A program made the translations under genes and the position numbers. DNA of 64,000 bases from Rutstroemia sp. NJR-2017a BVV2 (lineage: Eukaryota; Ascomycota; Leotiomycetes; Helotiales; Rutstroemiaceae): assembly GCA_002946415.1 (NCBI GenBank), contig NJPS01000005.1, forward strand, positions 62,001-126,000, in the 5' to 3' direction. Positions 60,582 to 64,000 of this stretch are shown here, piece after piece (positions within the stretch are counted from its first letter, which is position 1; each line of letters opens with the position of its first letter). The notes under the pieces were generated by a model. That model was not told the origin of the DNA, ran no database searches, and worked only from the letters and a program-made list of their open reading frames with translations.

Positions 60582-63135
60582 CTTTGAGAAGGTGGGGGAG
60601 AAAGAGGGGAGATTCCTGCAGTATGCGAATTTCTCCGAGACGGGGACTCTAGATATCCAGAGATAATGGACCTTGTCTCGGAACAAGATAAAGAGCAATA
60701 TTGACTAATATTGTGCCAACTCATGCGATGACTGAAGGCTTGCGAGCTATTCCGAGACTGAGGACTTCGTTTCTTCTGCAGCAGCCCGAGCTGAAGAGAA
60801 TTGAGCCGTGGCAATCGATAGAGAAAAGACTAGATGGAGGGAGCGGCTCAACCGAGTAAGAAAGTGTATATTCCCGCGCGCATCTAGAATACTACTATTC
60901 TCGTGGCTAATACTTTCCGTGATACACCGCGTACTAGCCACAGAATATGCAGGCTGCCTACAGCTACAGTCTGACCTGGGTCAGCTCTGCAGTAGGAGAT
61001 GCTTTTTGAACGAAAAGTGCGGCTGCATTAGGATCTCCACCTGTGGAAGTTTATTGATAATATTTGAATAAAAATAGTATCATGATGGGAGACGATAAGG
61101 TCTAGGTCCTGAATGGAGGCCTATCGCGCGGGACGCTCTCCCGTTCAATGGATCAAGAATACGAAGGGTGTTGAGGTATTCAACAGACACTTGTTGACAA
61201 GGGGCAATGTCGTACATGATACTATCTGCATTCTCACTCAATTTGCAGATAGCCGGGATACGAAAAGGATGTGGATGTGACAGGCATCGAAACCGAGCCA
61301 AGAGAGATGGACATTGCCCAATGCACCTCTGCAGAGTCTGCACTCAGAAGGCGCCTGTCAGAGAAAGTAGAAATCTCCTTGACCCTTGTGCCGTATCATT
61401 GGAAGTATTCGGGACCGACAAGGGTGGGCAAAAGCAAGTTAATATAGGAAAGATACAAGTATATTGAAAGTTTGAAACAGACGATAACGCGGGTTGAGAA
61501 CAGGAAGGAGATAATCGCATGTGGCTGTCTTGGAGCACGGCTATGGCTTCTGGATGCAGCACTCGCACAGATTCAATGGCATTGGCGGATGCCCATTCGC
61601 GTCGCTGTTGTTATTGCTGGTGTTGTTGCTGTGGCAGGGAATGAGGTTGGAATGTGGACAATGTCGAGATACCGTGGGGTTTGTGCCTAAGAAGGCAAGC
61701 GGCGGCAGGGGGGCAATAAGCATTTATTAAGGCACTAACGAAATAGGCATTCATAGCCTAGCATATCCTGGGCCGTTACACCGTTTCCCCCGTTTCCTGC
61801 CAGCCCATGCCAAGTCTCACCAATTCGTCGCGCTTCTCCTATTCGTTCCTGTCCTTCGTGTCCGCCATCCTCTTCGTCCTACTCGTCCCATCTTTCACTC
61901 ATCCTCGCCCATTCTCACCCCTCGCGCTCGCTCTCGGGCCGTTGTCTGCCCATCGCATTGTTGGTTGGCTACGAAGTCGCATCGCGGTCAGACAATTCGT
62001 ACAGTAGCCCCAGACCTCTCGTACTGTAACCTTCCTCTGTCCTGTACAGAGTACCCGTGCTTTTAATGAACGTCGGCTCTTTGGTCGATCATCCTAAGAT
62101 ACAACGAGTGTAATTGGCTGGTTGCACCTCACGCGAGAATAGTCCCGACTCTGGATAAATTCAATCTGCAGTCTTCCTGGAAATTGCATCCCAAAGACCG
62201 GCGACAGTCATATGTGGCTGTTCAAACTTCAAGGCCTTATCGTCGATGCGTGTTCTTTCTCATCCTGGCGCCGCAATATCACCTTTTACCATTGGTTCTC
62301 TACTCTGGTGACTGGTCTCGAATACGTACCGCGCGGGCCTGCTTTCATCTCAGCGCCCCACCCTCTCCGAGCTACAGATTGACGGAGAGTTGCCAGCCGC
62401 TTGGCCCTTCATCTCCTCGTATTCGATTACGGCGATGACATGTGTATCAGTGATTTATTGCAGACTTACAGTGCCATCATTCCATTTTCGTTGCGTGTCA
62501 GCCGTCGTGCAGATCGAGTGGTCCCAGGCAATTAAATGTGTTATCGTGGGTTGGCGCGATGGCGCCGCCAGAAAGAAATTTGGGTTACATCCGCCATGAG
62601 CTTCATCGCAGAATTCTCCATTTATTCCTATACTGTGGAAATGGCTTTAGCCACACTGTTCCTACAAATTCCCGACAGCGAGACAGGCAGAAGGCTGTAT
62701 CGCTGTTGTGGTTTGTTGGCTCCTACTTCGTACTGTCTTTGATATCGCGCAAAAACTCTAAGTTCCTAGAATGCGATGCTACCACGCGTGCAGCTTGGAC
62801 TGGGCTTGACCGGGGGCATAACCATTGTTACTTCTCCCCCAATATCCAGGCTACCAGGGGCCTGATGCAATTCCAGGGGCCTGATGCAATTACAGGGAAG
62901 TCAACCATCTGGGCGGCATCCAGCATCGCCATTATTGAAAATACTTTTTTCTTTTTTGAAACATCTATCCGGGGGATTTCCTTATCTAGGAATTATATCC
63001 AAGTCAATTAGAGCTTCATTCATCACTGTTTTGAGACACACTCTGGTGAGAGGAACGAGATAACTAGGCAAACGAAAGCATACAATATCTCCTCCCTAGG
63101 AGTCATTGAGACCTCGCAACAAGGCGATTTTCACC
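60582..63135. promoter_or_regulatory. Long divergent intergenic region GT2 / SKN1-like gene
   Basis: The 2.55 kb between two divergent cell-wall genes is the longest gene-free span in the right half. It includes a perfect 19-bp tandem duplication at 62854-62891. Short open frames at 61807-62007 (66 codons with a hydrophobic segment) and 62538-63011 have no recognisable motif. Probably long promoters and 5' leaders. Confidence 0.4.
62854..62891 (+). repeat. 19-bp perfect tandem duplication
   Basis: CCAGGGGCCTGATGCAATT occurs twice head to tail, 245 bp upstream of the SKN1-like start codon. Confidence 0.85.
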
Positions 63136-64000
63136 ATGTCTCTGTATAATGCTTCCGTGATCACAGAGACGAGGAATCGATCCTCTATTCCTGGTACACC
63201 TCGTCGATTTTCTCAACCAGGAACACCTATTCACAGATCATCTGCTTCAGTGGCACCGAGTAATCGCTTTTCAACCCCCCTTGAAGCTGGGTCAATCTCA
63301 GGTATGAGGAGTGCATGTCTTTAGAGGACACAGTTAATGTTATTCAGATGCTTTACATGATGTACCCGCAAGACAGCGGCGGTTCAAGAGTGCTAGACTG
63401 ATTGGCGAGTAAGTTGGAAACGTGTTGGTTCATCTGCCAATACTAACTTAACGGAAGCTATGAGAAGCCTTGGACGGAGCCAGTAGTGACCGAAGGAAAG
63501 AGGAAGAAATGGCAAGGCCGAACTTGGGATACCATAATCTTTTGGACGAGTATTGTCATTGGATTTGGTCTTGGTGGAATCATGTGCTATATTGGATTTA
63601 CCAGTGTCCCAAATAACACGGTGTGTAGTAACTTTCACTGAAAAAGTCACTGAGCTAATTTCTCAAGTACTGTTTGATATTCGAAGACAATTTTCACAAT
63701 ATAGACCCAAGTATCTGGAGTTATGAGATCCAGCGAGGAGGTTTTGGGTACGTTTGGCCGATCAATTAGATTGGCATGAGGGCTAACACCACCATTGCTA
63801 GTACTGGGTCATTTGAGTGGACCACGAATGATCCTCAGAACGCATATACCGATGCTGAAGGGCTTCATATCGTTCCAACCCTCACCGTTAACTCAACAAA
63901 CATCACTCCAGCTCAGATTCTGGATGGGTACACATTGAATTTGACTACTGATGGTCGACCAGATGGAGTTTGCACTTCAGATGACGCTCTGGATTCTTGT
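63136..64000 (+). CDS. SKN1/KRE6-like beta-glucan synthesis protein (GH16 fold), 5' part
   Basis: The start ATG at 63136 opens a Ser/Arg/Pro-rich cytosolic tail (SLYNASVITETRNRSS). After an intron comes ALHDVPARQRRFKSARLIG, and after a second one YEKPWTEP and a single membrane anchor (TIIFWTSIVIGFGLGGIMCYIGF). A third intron leads to the GH16-like lumenal domain (LIFEDNFHNIDPSIWSYEIQ, FEWTTNDPQNAYTDAEGLH). The type II membrane layout with this domain is that of Skn1/Kre6 proteins, needed for beta-1,6-glucan assembly. The window ends inside the lumenal domain, before the active-site region, so catalytic residues cannot be judged. N-glycosylation sites are present (NSTNIT). Confidence 0.87.

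Noticed and set aside
61807..62007. 66-codon ATG frame with a hydrophobic segment that could be a small membrane peptide.
   Set aside because: No supporting motif or context; low-complexity C/T-rich DNA readily gives Ser/Leu/Pro/Phe-rich frames.

Overview
This is a gene-dense stretch of an ascomycete fungal nuclear genome. Genes are broken by introns of about 40-75 bases with GT...AG ends and CTAAC/CTAAT-like branch sites. Strands alternate gene by gene, there are no operons, and the proteins are those of a filamentous fungus (HEI10-type meiotic RING protein, hybrid histidine kinase, GH125 mannosidase, hyphal GT2 synthase, SKN1/KRE6-type GH16 protein). Base composition and overall gene style suggest a leotiomycete, possibly Sclerotiniaceae (Botrytis/Sclerotinia relatives). 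That placement is inference, not measurement.

Layout. 0-11.3 kb: ULA1 (NEDD8 E1 subunit, -), RKI1 (ribose-5-phosphate isomerase, +), a secreted carboxylesterase (-), HEI10 (+) and an orphan 568-aa protein (+). 11.3-25.7 kb: a gene-poor accessory region with an orphan ORF interrupted by an in-frame stop, a small two-exon candidate gene, a cysteine-rich orphan protein at about 20-21 kb, and a block of broken reading frames at about 21.8-23.4 kb. 25.7-32 kb: a hybrid histidine kinase, a small inverted-repeat element and a secreted GH125 mannosidase. 32-44.7 kb: a housekeeping block of POL32 (-) / RAD18 (+), CHM7 (-) / FIG4 (+), TTI2 (-) and a J-domain protein (-). 45.4-45.6 kb: a second copy of the inverted-repeat element. 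45.9-55.8 kb: TRS85 (-), CCA1 (+), a small orphan gene (+), a longin R-SNARE (-) and SUV3 (+). 56.6-64 kb: a GT2 processive glycosyltransferase (-) and, diverging from it across 2.55 kb, a SKN1/KRE6-like GH16 gene (+) cut by the window end.

Genes that fit together: POL32 and RAD18 are both part of PCNA-linked damage tolerance and are transcribed divergently from a 408-bp promoter containing an ACGCGT (MCB) box. CHM7 and FIG4, both endomembrane genes, diverge from only 239 bp. The GT2 synthase and the SKN1/KRE6-like gene form a divergent cell-wall pair. The clearest undescribed element is a pair of short non-coding elements (158 and 107 bp) that share about 30-bp terminal inverted repeats and are flanked by short direct repeats, which fits a MITE family. 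No CRISPR array, rRNA gene or convincing tRNA gene was seen.
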